Shown in pieces: positions 1-6,654 of a DNA stretch of 42,304 nucleotides (its first letter is position 1; every line of letters starts with the position of its first letter). A program made the translations under genes and the position numbers. A model generated the notes under the pieces. It was not told the origin of the DNA, did no database searches, and saw nothing but the letters and a program-made list of their open reading frames with translations. The stretch comes from Candidatus Baltobacteraceae bacterium (GTDB taxonomy: Bacteria > Vulcanimicrobiota > Vulcanimicrobiia > Vulcanimicrobiales > Vulcanimicrobiaceae). The stretch lies in assembly GCA_036559195.1 (NCBI GenBank), contig DATBTN010000041.1, positions 1-42,304 on the forward strand. Reading direction: 5' to 3'.

Positions 1-661
1 CGCCCTCGTCGCCGCGTTCGCGACGGGCTTCGAGTTCGATGTCGCGGCGTTCTAAAAGTTTGCGCAGTTGCGGCAAAAGGCGGCGCAGGAACGCCAATTC
101 GACCGTGAGACGCTGTTTTGTATCGTCGAGTTCGAGCAAGCGCTGCTTCATCGTATCGGCCACCTGGAGTGCGTCGCCGACGATGAACGACGTGCTTTGC
201 GGGTCGTCGGGAAGATCGACGTTGGCTTCTTGACCGCTGAACTCGATGATCAGTTCGATGTATTCTAAGAACGCGGCGCGCACTTGCGTGGTGAGCGGTT
301 CCAAGCCTTCGGCGCCGGCGGCCTCCTCGACGATCGCCTCGACTTCGACGGTGAGATACGGCTCGCGGCTCACGATCTCGGTAATGCGAAAGCGTTCGCG
401 GCCAATCGTGGAGATGTAGAAACGATCGAACGGCAATTGCGTGATTTCGAGAATCTCCGCAACCGAGCCGACCTGATGCGGCTCGACGCTCGGATCGCCC
501 GCCTCGCGGCCCTCGCGAATCAGCACCACGCCGAAACCGACGCCTTCACCCATGCACTCGTGAATCATCTGTTTGTAACGCGGCTCGAAGACGTGTAAAT
601 TGAGCACCGCGCCCGGAAAGAGGACGGCGTTGAGCGGGAACAACCGCAGGCGCATCGGCAT
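1..661 (-). CDS. LON substrate-binding domain protein (3' end outside window)
   Basis: The first 220 residues are visible and the gene runs off the left edge. The protein opens with MPMRLRLFPLNAVLFPG and continues LHVFEPRYKQMI, the signature of the N-terminal substrate-binding domain of Lon proteases (LON/PUA-like fold). It later carries QVADTMKQRLLELDDTKQRL, a helical segment typical of the domain's second half. Stand-alone LON-domain proteins lack the AAA and protease domains; whether this one does cannot be decided because the 3' end is missing, though bacterial stand-alone forms are about this size. The start chosen is the first ATG (659-661); a second in-frame ATG follows two codons later. 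No strong Shine-Dalgarno is visible. It diverges from the small membrane ORF at 750. Confidence 0.8.
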   Translation of the reverse strand, partial: MPMRLRLFPLNAVLFPGAVLNLHVFEPRYKQMIHECMGEGVGFGVVLIREGREAGDPSVEPHQVGSVAEILEITQLPFDRFYISTIGRERFRITEIVSREPYLTVEVEAIVEEAAGAEGLEPLTTQVRAAFLEYIELIIEFSGQEANVDLPDDPQSTSFIVGDALQVADTMKQRLLELDDTKQRLTVELAFLRRLLPQLRKLLERRDIELEARRERGDEG

Positions 662-749
662 AGTCGAGGTCGAGGGTTCGCCCCACGTGGGAAGCGGCGC
701 CTGCCGGGTTTAAGTCTAGAGGCGAGCCTTTACCAAGGAGGGACGCCGG

Positions 750-863
750 TTGCGTAATCCACTCGACTCGCCCTGGGGAACGTTTGTCTGCGGAGTGCTT
801 TTGACCGTCGCACTTTACGCCCTCGCCTGGCGCCTGGTTCCGTATTCCGTCGTGAGCGGGTAG
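750..863 (+). CDS. small single-span membrane protein (37 aa)
   Basis: This short ORF begins with TTG and has a strong ribosome-binding site, AAGGAGGG, at 735-742, seven bases upstream. The peptide has a polar start (MRNPLDSPWG), one hydrophobic span (FVCGVLLTVALYALAW) and a short tail, so it is probably an inner-membrane peptide. Its stop is one base before the GTG of the PuuD-like membrane protein, which suggests translational coupling and perhaps a role as a small subunit. No family was recognised. The good ribosome-binding site and tight spacing are the reasons for calling it real. Confidence 0.55.
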   Translation: MRNPLDSPWGTFVCGVLLTVALYALAWRLVPYSVVSG

Positions 864-864
864 C

Positions 865-1326
865 GTGGACTGGGTAGCGGCGCTTCTGCGCTGGTTCCAC
901 GACCTCGCCGGAATCGTATGGATCGGCTTGCACTACTACCTGGATTTCGTGCATCCGCGCGCGCGGGCGGCCGCCATGGGGATCGGCCGATCGGCGCTGA
1001 TCGACGAGTTGGTTTTGCCTCGCGTCGGTTTTTATCTACGCTGCAGCGCGATTATCGCGTGGCTGCTGGGATGCGCGATGCTCGTAACCCTCACGGTGCC
1101 CGGGCGTAACGGCTTTACCGACGCGTTCTTGCTGCGCGGTCTCTACGCGCCGATCGGCATCGGTGCGTGGCTCGGCACGATCATGCTGCTGGTCGCGCTC
1201 GTGCCGATGCGTTCGCAGGACGAACGTACGGCGTTCCTGTGGACGCGGGTCAATACGATGCTCTCGATTCCGATGATCTTCTTCATGGCGTTCGGATTCT
1301 CGCATCAAGGAATCGTCGGTTTGTAG
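865..1326 (+). CDS. PuuD-like (urate oxidase N-terminal family) membrane protein
   Basis: This 153-residue protein has four likely membrane spans. Its N-terminal motif FHDLAGIVWIGLHYYLDFV closely resembles the first segment of the PuuD/Urate_ox_N membrane family, in which bacterial urate hydroxylase has a multi-span membrane domain fused to a cytochrome c domain. Here only about half of the membrane part is present and there is no CxxCH haem motif, so urate oxidation should not be assumed. Histidines in the first span and near the C-terminus (SHQG) could bind haem, as proposed for the family. The start is GTG, one base after the small membrane ORF. It may be a small electron-transfer or haem membrane protein; function unknown. 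Confidence 0.6.
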   Translation: MDWVAALLRWFHDLAGIVWIGLHYYLDFVHPRARAAAMGIGRSALIDELVLPRVGFYLRCSAIIAWLLGCAMLVTLTVPGRNGFTDAFLLRGLYAPIGIGAWLGTIMLLVALVPMRSQDERTAFLWTRVNTMLSIPMIFFMAFGFSHQGIVGL

Positions 1327-1343
1327 CCCCAAGAGGCACGAGC

Positions 1344-1976
1344 ATGTACGCCGACGTTTACACCTATCTCGAGGCGACGCACGCCGAGCCGGATCCGCTG
1401 CTGCTCGAACTCGAACAGTATGGCCGCAAGGAAGAGATACCCGCCGTCTCGCGATCCCTCGGGCGGCTGCTCTCGGTCCTCGTTCACAGCATGCAGGCCA
1501 ACCGCATACTCGAGATCGGCACCGCGTACGGATATGCGACGCTGTGGATGGCGTTCGCGCTCCCGCCGGCCGGAAAGATCTGGACCTTCGATCCCAACAT
1601 CGAGCGTACCGACGTGGCGCGTTCGTATTTCGAGCGAGCCGGCGTTACCGAGCAAGTCGAACTGATCAACCAGCCTGCCCAAGAAATTCTGCCGACCTTT
1701 CCGCAACGCAACCTCGACATCGTCTTCATCAACGCGCAGAAGACCGAGTACGAAGAATATCTCGAGCACGTGGTGCCGATGCTCAAACTCTCGGGACTGG
1801 TCGTGGTGCACAACCTGATGCTCGGCGGGCGCGTTCTCGAAAAACCGGCTCGGGAGGATGACGACGATCTCGCGGCGATCCGGCGATTCAATAAGACCTT
1901 TCTCAATCACCCCGAGCTCGACGCCACGATCATTCCGCTCGCCGACGGCACCGGTATCGGCGCGCGCACGCGGTGA
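1344..1976 (+). CDS. class I SAM-dependent O-methyltransferase (COMT-like)
   Basis: This 210-residue protein has the fold and order of the O-methyltransferase family 3: an N-terminal helical region, SAM motif I at residues 55-64 (ILEIGTAYGY), an acidic residue at the end of strand 2 (TFDPN, D83), and motif IV at 125-136. In metal-dependent members motif IV reads IDADK and a later strand ends in DN. Here the equivalents are N130, Q132, H156 and N157, so the usual Mg/Ca ligands are mostly replaced. It could be metal-independent or use another ion. The substrate is unknown. ATG follows a short gap after the PuuD-like gene, and its stop overlaps the GTG of the flavin reductase by 4 nt, so these are co-translated. 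Confidence 0.8.
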   Translation: MYADVYTYLEATHAEPDPLLLELEQYGRKEEIPAVSRSLGRLLSVLVHSMQANRILEIGTAYGYATLWMAFALPPAGKIWTFDPNIERTDVARSYFERAGVTEQVELINQPAQEILPTFPQRNLDIVFINAQKTEYEEYLEHVVPMLKLSGLVVVHNLMLGGRVLEKPAREDDDDLAAIRRFNKTFLNHPELDATIIPLADGTGIGARTR

Positions 1977-2470
1977 ATCAGCGATCCGGCGCCGATGCCG
2001 ACGCATTCAAATCCGTCATGCGCCGCTATCCGACGGGCGTCTGCGTGGTGACGAGTCTACGCGACGGCGAGCCGCGCGGACTCACCGTAAACTCCTTCGC
2101 GAGCGTCTCGACTCAGCCGCCTCTCGTGCTCATCTGCATCAATCGGGAAGCACGCAGCTACCTCTACATCTCGACCTCGAAGATTTTCTGCGTCAACATC
2201 CTGGACGGCGCGCAGCGAGAGCTCGCGGAGCGATTCTCCGGCAAGCTGCGCGAGCGGCAATTCGAGGACGTGCCGTACGACGTCGACGCGACGGGCGCCG
2301 CCGTGCTTAGCGGCACGATCGCGCATCTGGATTGCGCCGTCGAAGAGGAGCATCACGCCGGCTCCCACAGCATTTTTATCGGACGCGTGCTCTCGAGCGC
2401 GTCGCGACCCGGTACGCCGCTGGGGTACTTCAACGGCACCTTCCACGACTTCGGCATGCGCGTCGAATGA
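1973..2470 (+). CDS. flavin reductase-like (FMN-binding) protein
   Basis: This 165-residue protein matches the flavin reductase-like/HpaC family from start to end. The N-terminal block FKSVMRRYPTGVCVVTS, followed by GLTVNSFASVSTQPPLVLICIN, is the flavin-binding core, and CVNIL and the C-terminal PLGYFNG segment are also typical. Such proteins supply reduced FMN/FAD to two-component monooxygenases or act as NAD(P)H:flavin oxidoreductases. GTG start in a 4-nt overlap with the methyltransferase; the stop overlaps the following MBL gene by 4 nt. No partner monooxygenase is in the window, so its client is unknown. Confidence 0.87.
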   Translation: MNQRSGADADAFKSVMRRYPTGVCVVTSLRDGEPRGLTVNSFASVSTQPPLVLICINREARSYLYISTSKIFCVNILDGAQRELAERFSGKLRERQFEDVPYDVDATGAAVLSGTIAHLDCAVEEEHHAGSHSIFIGRVLSSASRPGTPLGYFNGTFHDFGMRVE

Positions 2471-3105
2471 CGCACGTAGAGACCTTTGCCGCCGGTATGC
2501 TCGGCTGCAACTGCACGATCGTCGCCGACGACGTAACGAAAGAAGCGATCGTCGTCGACGGCGGCGACGGAGTCGACGAAGTGGTGCGTCGGCTAGCGGC
2601 GGGCGGATTCCGAGCGCGCTATCTCGCGCACACCCACGCGCACTTCGACCACATCGGCGACCTCGGCCGGCTGCGCGAACTCACGCACGGCTTGGGATTG
2701 CTGCATCCGGCGGATCTAGCGCTCTATCGCTCACCGGCGATGCAGGCGCGCTGGGCGGGGCTGCGCGAGATGCCGCGCGTGGTCGCGCTCGACGCCGACC
2801 TGCGCGACGGCGACGTTCTGAGCGTAGGCGAGGTTCGAATGAGCGTCCTGCACACCCCGGGACACACGCCGGGAAGCGTTTGCTTCGCCTTCGAGGGAAG
2901 CGCCGAAACAACGATCCTTTCCGGCGACACGCTCTTCGCCGGTTCGATTGGGCGCTGGGATTTGGGCGGCACGTCGATGGAAGATATCGTCGCATCGATT
3001 CATCGCAAGCTGCTGGATTTTCCCGACGCAACCTCCGTCATCCCCGGACACGGCCCCTTCACCACAATCGGCACCGAGCGCAATTCCAACCCATACCTGC
3101 AATAA
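2467..3105 (+). CDS. MBL-fold metallohydrolase (glyoxalase II-like)
   Basis: This 212-residue enzyme carries the HxHxDH zinc motif at residues 57-62 (HAHFDH preceded by HT), a second-metal Asp region (SGDTLFAGSIGR), and a C-terminal histidine (IPGHGP). The block LSGDTLFAGSIGRWD is characteristic of hydroxyacylglutathione hydrolase-like and YcbL-type members. It lacks the long C-terminal substrate domain of true glyoxalase II, so it is probably a small YcbL/GloB-type thioesterase; the substrate is unknown. The ATG overlaps the flavin reductase stop by 4 nt, which fixes the start. It is the last gene of a three-gene operon that runs into the repeat cluster. Confidence 0.87.
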   Translation: MTHVETFAAGMLGCNCTIVADDVTKEAIVVDGGDGVDEVVRRLAAGGFRARYLAHTHAHFDHIGDLGRLRELTHGLGLLHPADLALYRSPAMQARWAGLREMPRVVALDADLRDGDVLSVGEVRMSVLHTPGHTPGSVCFAFEGSAETTILSGDTLFAGSIGRWDLGGTSMEDIVASIHRKLLDFPDATSVIPGHGPFTTIGTERNSNPYLQ

Positions 3106-3119
3106 ATCATCCACCCTTC

Positions 3120-3390
3120 GATAAGCGTCGTCCTTCGAAGCATGAGCTTGTTCGAAGCAGCATGATTCGGTGCGGCGCGGTCGTCCTTCGACAGGGTCAG
3201 GATGACAAGGGGGTGACTTTTTTTGTCATGCTGAGCTTGTCGAAGCATGAGCCCGTCGAAGCATGAGCTTGTTCGAAGCAGCATGAGTCGGCGCGGCGCG
3301 TCGTCCTTCGACAGGCTCCGTCCTTCGACAGGCTCAGGATGACATGGCTTGTTGTCATGCTGAGTTTGTCGAAGCATGTGCTTGTTCGAT
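3120..3390. repeat. cluster of dispersed short repeats with inverted arrangement
   Basis: This non-coding stretch holds at least five copies or fragments of one repeat in both orientations. TCCTTCGACAGGCTCAGGAT and variants occur near 3184, 3304 (truncated) and 3320. The complementary orientation TGTCATGCTGAGCTTGTCGA occurs near 3225 and 3353, with further pieces of GAAGCATGAGCTTGTTCGAA. Opposed copies could fold into long hairpins. The same element occurs singly at 6662 and 30341. No transposase is present. It lies between the end of the MBL gene (plus) and the end of the IscU-like gene (minus), that is, in a convergent 3' gap. There is no gene in 3106-3424. Confidence 0.85.
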
Positions 3391-3424
3391 GCGGGGTTCG
3401 GCGGAGGGTGACGCGTGTTGCGGG

Positions 3425-3922
3425 CTAGTGGAGTTTGATGAGGACTTTGCCGTCGTCGGTCTGGGCGGCCGGCTGTTCGGCGGGGGCGGGAATGGGGGTT
3501 TCCGGTGCGCGCGCGGGCGCGGGCATCGCGCCGAAATCGGGTACGGCGCCCGATGCGACTTTGCTCTTGTAGTCGTCGATCGCGATTTTTAGCGCTTCGA
3601 GCGCGCGCTGCGGATAGTCTTTCTTCTTTTCCGGATAGCCATCGAGCTGCGTATCGATATCCGCCTCGGTGATCGCGAGCGCTTGATCGATCGTCTTACC
3701 TTTGGCGAGATCGACGACCAGGCTGCACGTTGCCGTACCGAAGCCGCATCCCGTCGTAAAATACGAGATGTCCTCGATCACCGCTCCCGGGCCGACCTTC
3801 AGAAAGAAATTGTAGAGGTCGCCGCACGAATCGCTGAAGTATTCGCCGCTCGCGGTCGCGTTCTCCATCGTCCGGAAACCGGCACGCTCTTCGACGAGTC
3901 GCTGAAATTTTGGAAAATTCAT
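3425..3922 (-). CDS. IscU/NifU-N-like Fe-S cluster assembly scaffold
   Basis: This 165-residue protein resembles the IscU/NifU N-terminal scaffold domain. It has SCGD (C33) and the TTGCGFG block (C59, plus C66), and then a helical segment EALKIAIDDYKSK that aligns with the C-terminal helix of IscU. In IscU a third cluster-ligating Cys sits just before that helix; here the position reads KDYPQRALEAL with no Cys. The C-terminal 40 residues are Pro/Ala-rich and probably disordered. It lies 29 bp downstream of sufR on the same strand, so the two are likely one operon regulated with the SUF genes. It may be a cluster carrier or a specialised scaffold distinct from SufU at 7995. Confidence 0.75.
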   Translation of the reverse strand: MNFPKFQRLVEERAGFRTMENATASGEYFSDSCGDLYNFFLKVGPGAVIEDISYFTTGCGFGTATCSLVVDLAKGKTIDQALAITEADIDTQLDGYPEKKKDYPQRALEALKIAIDDYKSKVASGAVPDFGAMPAPARAPETPIPAPAEQPAAQTDDGKVLIKLH

Positions 3923-3951
3923 TCTACAAGGCGCTCCGCTTCAAGCAGTCG

Positions 3952-4587
3952 TTACGGTGTGGGGACCTTCAACTCAAACCGGCATTCGCTGCCGCCGGTT
4001 GCGAGTGATTCTTTTTGAACGTGCTCGCCGCCGATCGTCGCGTCTAGGACGTGGTGAATGACGGAGCAGACCTCCGGATGATCTTTGACGACCTCGGAGT
4101 ACGGGCAGTTGTGTTCGTGCAGTTCGAAGCCGCCGTCGATCAAACTGTACTCGGCGACGACGCCGGCGTCGCGAAGCATCCCGGTGAGCTGGGCGACTTT
4201 GCCCTCGGCGTCGACGGCGGTAACCCGCTCCTTCGCACGATCGACCGTTCGCTTGGCGATGCCGTCGAAAACCGCGGCAACCGCCGATGCGCCGAATTGC
4301 TCTTTGACCTGATGCAAGACCGCGCCGAGCATCTTGTCGTACTGCTGCGGAAAAAGTTTGCCGGCCTCGGATGTGAGCGAGAACTCGTAGGTCGGCTTGG
4401 TCGGCCCCCGACGCACCGACCGCTCGAGAACCAGCCCGTCGCGCTCGAGCACGATGAGCTGTTGGCGGATCGCGTTGGGCGAGAGCCCGAACACGTGCGC
4501 CAAATCGACCGCCGATGCGGAGCGGCGCTGACGCAGCTCGGCGACGATCTTGCCTCGCGTAGTTTGGAAGAAGCGATCGGGTTGCAT
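3952..4587 (-). CDS. sufR: SufR-type Fe-S-sensing transcriptional repressor
   Basis: This 211-residue protein has an N-terminal winged helix-turn-helix (residues about 10-60: DLAHVFGLSPNAIRQQLIVL) and a C-terminal cysteine region spaced C-x12-C-x27-C (in NCPY, EVCS and SECR). That spacing is what is known for actinobacterial SufR, where three cysteines bind the sensing cluster; the cyanobacterial form has an extra Cys in the long gap. SufR normally represses the suf operon when Fe-S supply is adequate. Here it is divergent from sufC, with a 124-bp shared control region, which supports the same role. The ATG at 4585-4587 is the natural N-terminus. The IscU-like gene follows. Confidence 0.88.
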   Translation of the reverse strand: MQPDRFFQTTRGKIVAELRQRRSASAVDLAHVFGLSPNAIRQQLIVLERDGLVLERSVRRGPTKPTYEFSLTSEAGKLFPQQYDKMLGAVLHQVKEQFGASAVAAVFDGIAKRTVDRAKERVTAVDAEGKVAQLTGMLRDAGVVAEYSLIDGGFELHEHNCPYSEVVKDHPEVCSVIHHVLDATIGGEHVQKESLATGGSECRFELKVPTP

Positions 4588-4601
4588 ATTCTAGGGGGAT
4601 C

Positions 4602-4619
4602 CTAACACGAAATCCTTAG
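4602..4619. promoter_or_regulatory. candidate SufR operator (CTAA-N10-TTAG)
   Basis: In the sufR-sufC divergent region there is an inverted repeat with arms CTAA (4602-4605) and TTAG (4616-4619) separated by 10 bp. It lies between the sufR start and the candidate sufC promoter. Known SufR sites are short inverted repeats, but this is not the cyanobacterial CAAC-N6-GTTG form. The assignment rests on position and symmetry only. Confidence 0.3.
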
Positions 4620-4635
4620 ATAGTCCAGGTTTTCC

Positions 4636-4665
4636 TTGACTTTCTCTGCTGCCTTCCGCTACCAT
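4636..4665 (+). promoter_or_regulatory. candidate sigma70-type promoter for sufCDSU
   Basis: TTGACT at 4636-4641 and TACCAT at 4660-4665, separated by 18 bp, form a plausible -35/-10 pair. It would place the transcript start about 40 nt ahead of the sufC GTG. A good ribosome-binding site, GAAGGAG, follows at 4695-4701. The -35 is close to consensus and the -10 is weak. Confidence 0.45.
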
Positions 4666-4711
4666 AACGGGTGCACCCCCGGAGCAATCTTCTCGAAGGA
4701 GAGTCATCAGC

Positions 4712-5482
4712 GTGTCGGAGTCCGGCCTCGTCATCCACGATCTGCGCGCCAGCGTGGCAGATAACAGCATTCTTAAGGGCATCGACCTGACGGTCGAGCC
4801 GGGTAAAGTGCACGCGCTGATGGGGCCCAACGGGTCTGGAAAATCGACGCTCGCCTTCTCGCTGACCGGCCACCCAAACTATCGGGTCACCTCGGGCAGC
4901 GTGACGCTCGACGGCCAGAACGTGCTCGAGATGGCTTCGGACAAGCGAGCCAAGGCCGGACTCTTCCTCTCGTTTCAATATCCGGCCGCGATTCCGGGCG
5001 TGAAGGTCGCGAACTTTCTTTACGCGGCGCGCCAAGCCGTGAAACCGGGCGACCTTACGCCGGCAAAATTCCGCGCGATGCTCATGGAGAAGCTCGATAT
5101 CCTCGATATGGATCCCGGTTTTTTGGGCCGCTATCTCAACGACGGCTTCTCGGGCGGCGAAAAGAAGCGTCTCGAAATGCTCCAGATGGCCGTGCTCGGG
5201 CCAAAATACGCCGTGCTGGATGAGACCGATTCGGGTCTGGACGTCGACGCACTGCGCGCGGTCGGCAAATCGGTCAACGCGATGCGCGAGAGCGCCGAGG
5301 GCAAGGATACCGGCTTCCTGATCATCACCCACTATCCGCGCATTCTGCAATACATCGTCGCCGACGTCGTGCACGTGATGATGGACGGCCGCATCGTCAA
5401 GACCGGCGGCGCGGATTTAGCCAATCGCATCGAGCGCGAAGGGTACGATAAGATCCGCGAGGAGATCGAGACACTTGCCTAG
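4712..5482 (+). CDS. sufC: SufC, ATPase of the SUF Fe-S assembly complex
   Basis: This 256-residue ABC ATPase has Walker A at 38-46 (GPNGSGKST), the signature FSGGEKKRLE, and a Walker B region YAVLDETDSGLD, all diagnostic of SufC. It energises the SufB-SufC-SufD scaffold complex in the cytosol. GTG start with RBS GAAGGAG at 4695-4701. Its stop overlaps the TTG start of sufD by 8 nt. In most genomes sufB precedes sufC; here sufC is the first gene and the upstream neighbour is sufR, so sufB must be elsewhere or absent. Confidence 0.95.
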   Translation: MSESGLVIHDLRASVADNSILKGIDLTVEPGKVHALMGPNGSGKSTLAFSLTGHPNYRVTSGSVTLDGQNVLEMASDKRAKAGLFLSFQYPAAIPGVKVANFLYAARQAVKPGDLTPAKFRAMLMEKLDILDMDPGFLGRYLNDGFSGGEKKRLEMLQMAVLGPKYAVLDETDSGLDVDALRAVGKSVNAMRESAEGKDTGFLIITHYPRILQYIVADVVHVMMDGRIVKTGGADLANRIEREGYDKIREEIETLA

Positions 5483-6644
5483 CACGCTCGTCGCTCCCGC
5501 CGGCGACGCGGTGCTCTCGCAAGAGCTCCGCACCGAGGCGCTCGAGCGCTTCTCGCACCTTCCCGCCGGTCGCGAAAAGCCCGGACGGTATTGGAAGATC
5601 GATCTGGAGACGATCGATCTCGACGCGCTTGCGTTGGGCAGCGCGCCCGCAGCCGATCCCGCAATCGACGCGTTGCCGGGGCGCGGCGTGATCGTCTGCA
5701 GTCTGCGCGAAGCCGCGCAGCGCCACCGCGAGCTCTTCGATCGCGCCTTCGGTCAAACGGCCGACGCCCGCAATCGTAAGTTTGCAGCGCTCGCAACGGC
5801 GCTCACCAACACCGGTGCGTTCGTCTACGTTCCCGCCGACGTCGCGGTCGACGAGCCGATCGTGATTCGCTACACGGCCGCCCAAAGTGCGCTTTTCCCT
5901 TACACCCTCGTGCTGGCCGACCGCGGCGCCCGCGTAACGATCGTCGAGCGCGTCGAGGCGACGATTGCCGGTGCGTTCGTCTGCGGCATCGCCGAAGTGG
6001 TCACGGCGGAGAGCGCGCAGGTCGTCTATGCCTCGGCTCAAACGCTCCCCGAAGACGCTCGCGTCTATTTCACGCGGGCGGCGCGTCCGGGCAAGGACGC
6101 GCAAGTACAGTGGGCCGCGGCCGAACTCGGCGCGGCGCTTTCGGTCAGTTCCATCGACGTCGCGATCGATTCACCGGGCGTCGACGCGCAGATCACCGGT
6201 CTGTTTTTTCCGCGCGGAAATCAACACGTCGATATGATCTCAACCGTCGAGCACAACGTCGGTAACGCCCGCTCGGAGACGCTCGTGAAATCGGCCGCGA
6301 TCGGTCAGGGGCAGGCGCGCTACCTCGGAAACATTCGAATTCTCGCGCACGCTCAAGGCAGCGCGGCGTTCCTGCGCGACGATGCGCTGCTGCTCTCAAA
6401 GTCGTCGCATATCGACTCGATTCCGGCGCTCGAAATCGCCGCCAACGATGTCAAGGCGTACCACGGAGCGACCGTCGGCGCGCTCGACGAGGAGCAGTTG
6501 TTTTACATGACCAGCCGCGGCATCGAACGTCAGGCCGCGGAGAAAATGATCGCGCTTGGATTCTTCCAACCCGCGATCGATCGTTTTCCAACCGAAGCGC
6601 TGCGCGAGGAATTGCGCGGCTTGCTCGAGGCGAAGATCGGATAA
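5475..6644 (+). CDS. sufD: SufD-type SUF scaffold subunit
   Basis: This 389-residue protein has the SufBD beta-helix core. The C-terminal hallmark is EIAANDVKAYHGATVGALDEEQLFY (quoted here in two parts: EIAANDVKAYHGATVG and ALDEEQLFY), including the conserved functional His and the motif GATVG. The Cys found near that His in E. coli SufD is replaced, as in many Gram-positive SufD proteins. The N-terminal region (SHLPAGREKPGRYWK) is the SufD-type helical segment. Start TTG, overlapping sufC by 8 nt. Since no sufB is seen here, it could in principle pair with a distant SufB or act as a homodimer with SufC. Confidence 0.9.
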   Translation: MPSTLVAPAGDAVLSQELRTEALERFSHLPAGREKPGRYWKIDLETIDLDALALGSAPAADPAIDALPGRGVIVCSLREAAQRHRELFDRAFGQTADARNRKFAALATALTNTGAFVYVPADVAVDEPIVIRYTAAQSALFPYTLVLADRGARVTIVERVEATIAGAFVCGIAEVVTAESAQVVYASAQTLPEDARVYFTRAARPGKDAQVQWAAAELGAALSVSSIDVAIDSPGVDAQITGLFFPRGNQHVDMISTVEHNVGNARSETLVKSAAIGQGQARYLGNIRILAHAQGSAAFLRDDALLLSKSSHIDSIPALEIAANDVKAYHGATVGALDEEQLFYMTSRGIERQAAEKMIALGFFQPAIDRFPTEALREELRGLLEAKIG

Positions 6645-6654
6645 GGCTGGTTCG

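Noticed and set aside
1305-2006. Minus-strand open frame of 233 residues opposite the methyltransferase
   Set aside because: It is the antisense shadow of a GC-rich gene; the plus strand carries clear family motifs.
3000-3377. Open frames through the repeat cluster (both strands)
   Set aside because: They consist of repeat translation (LRQAQHDKK-like) with no protein family and no ribosome-binding site.
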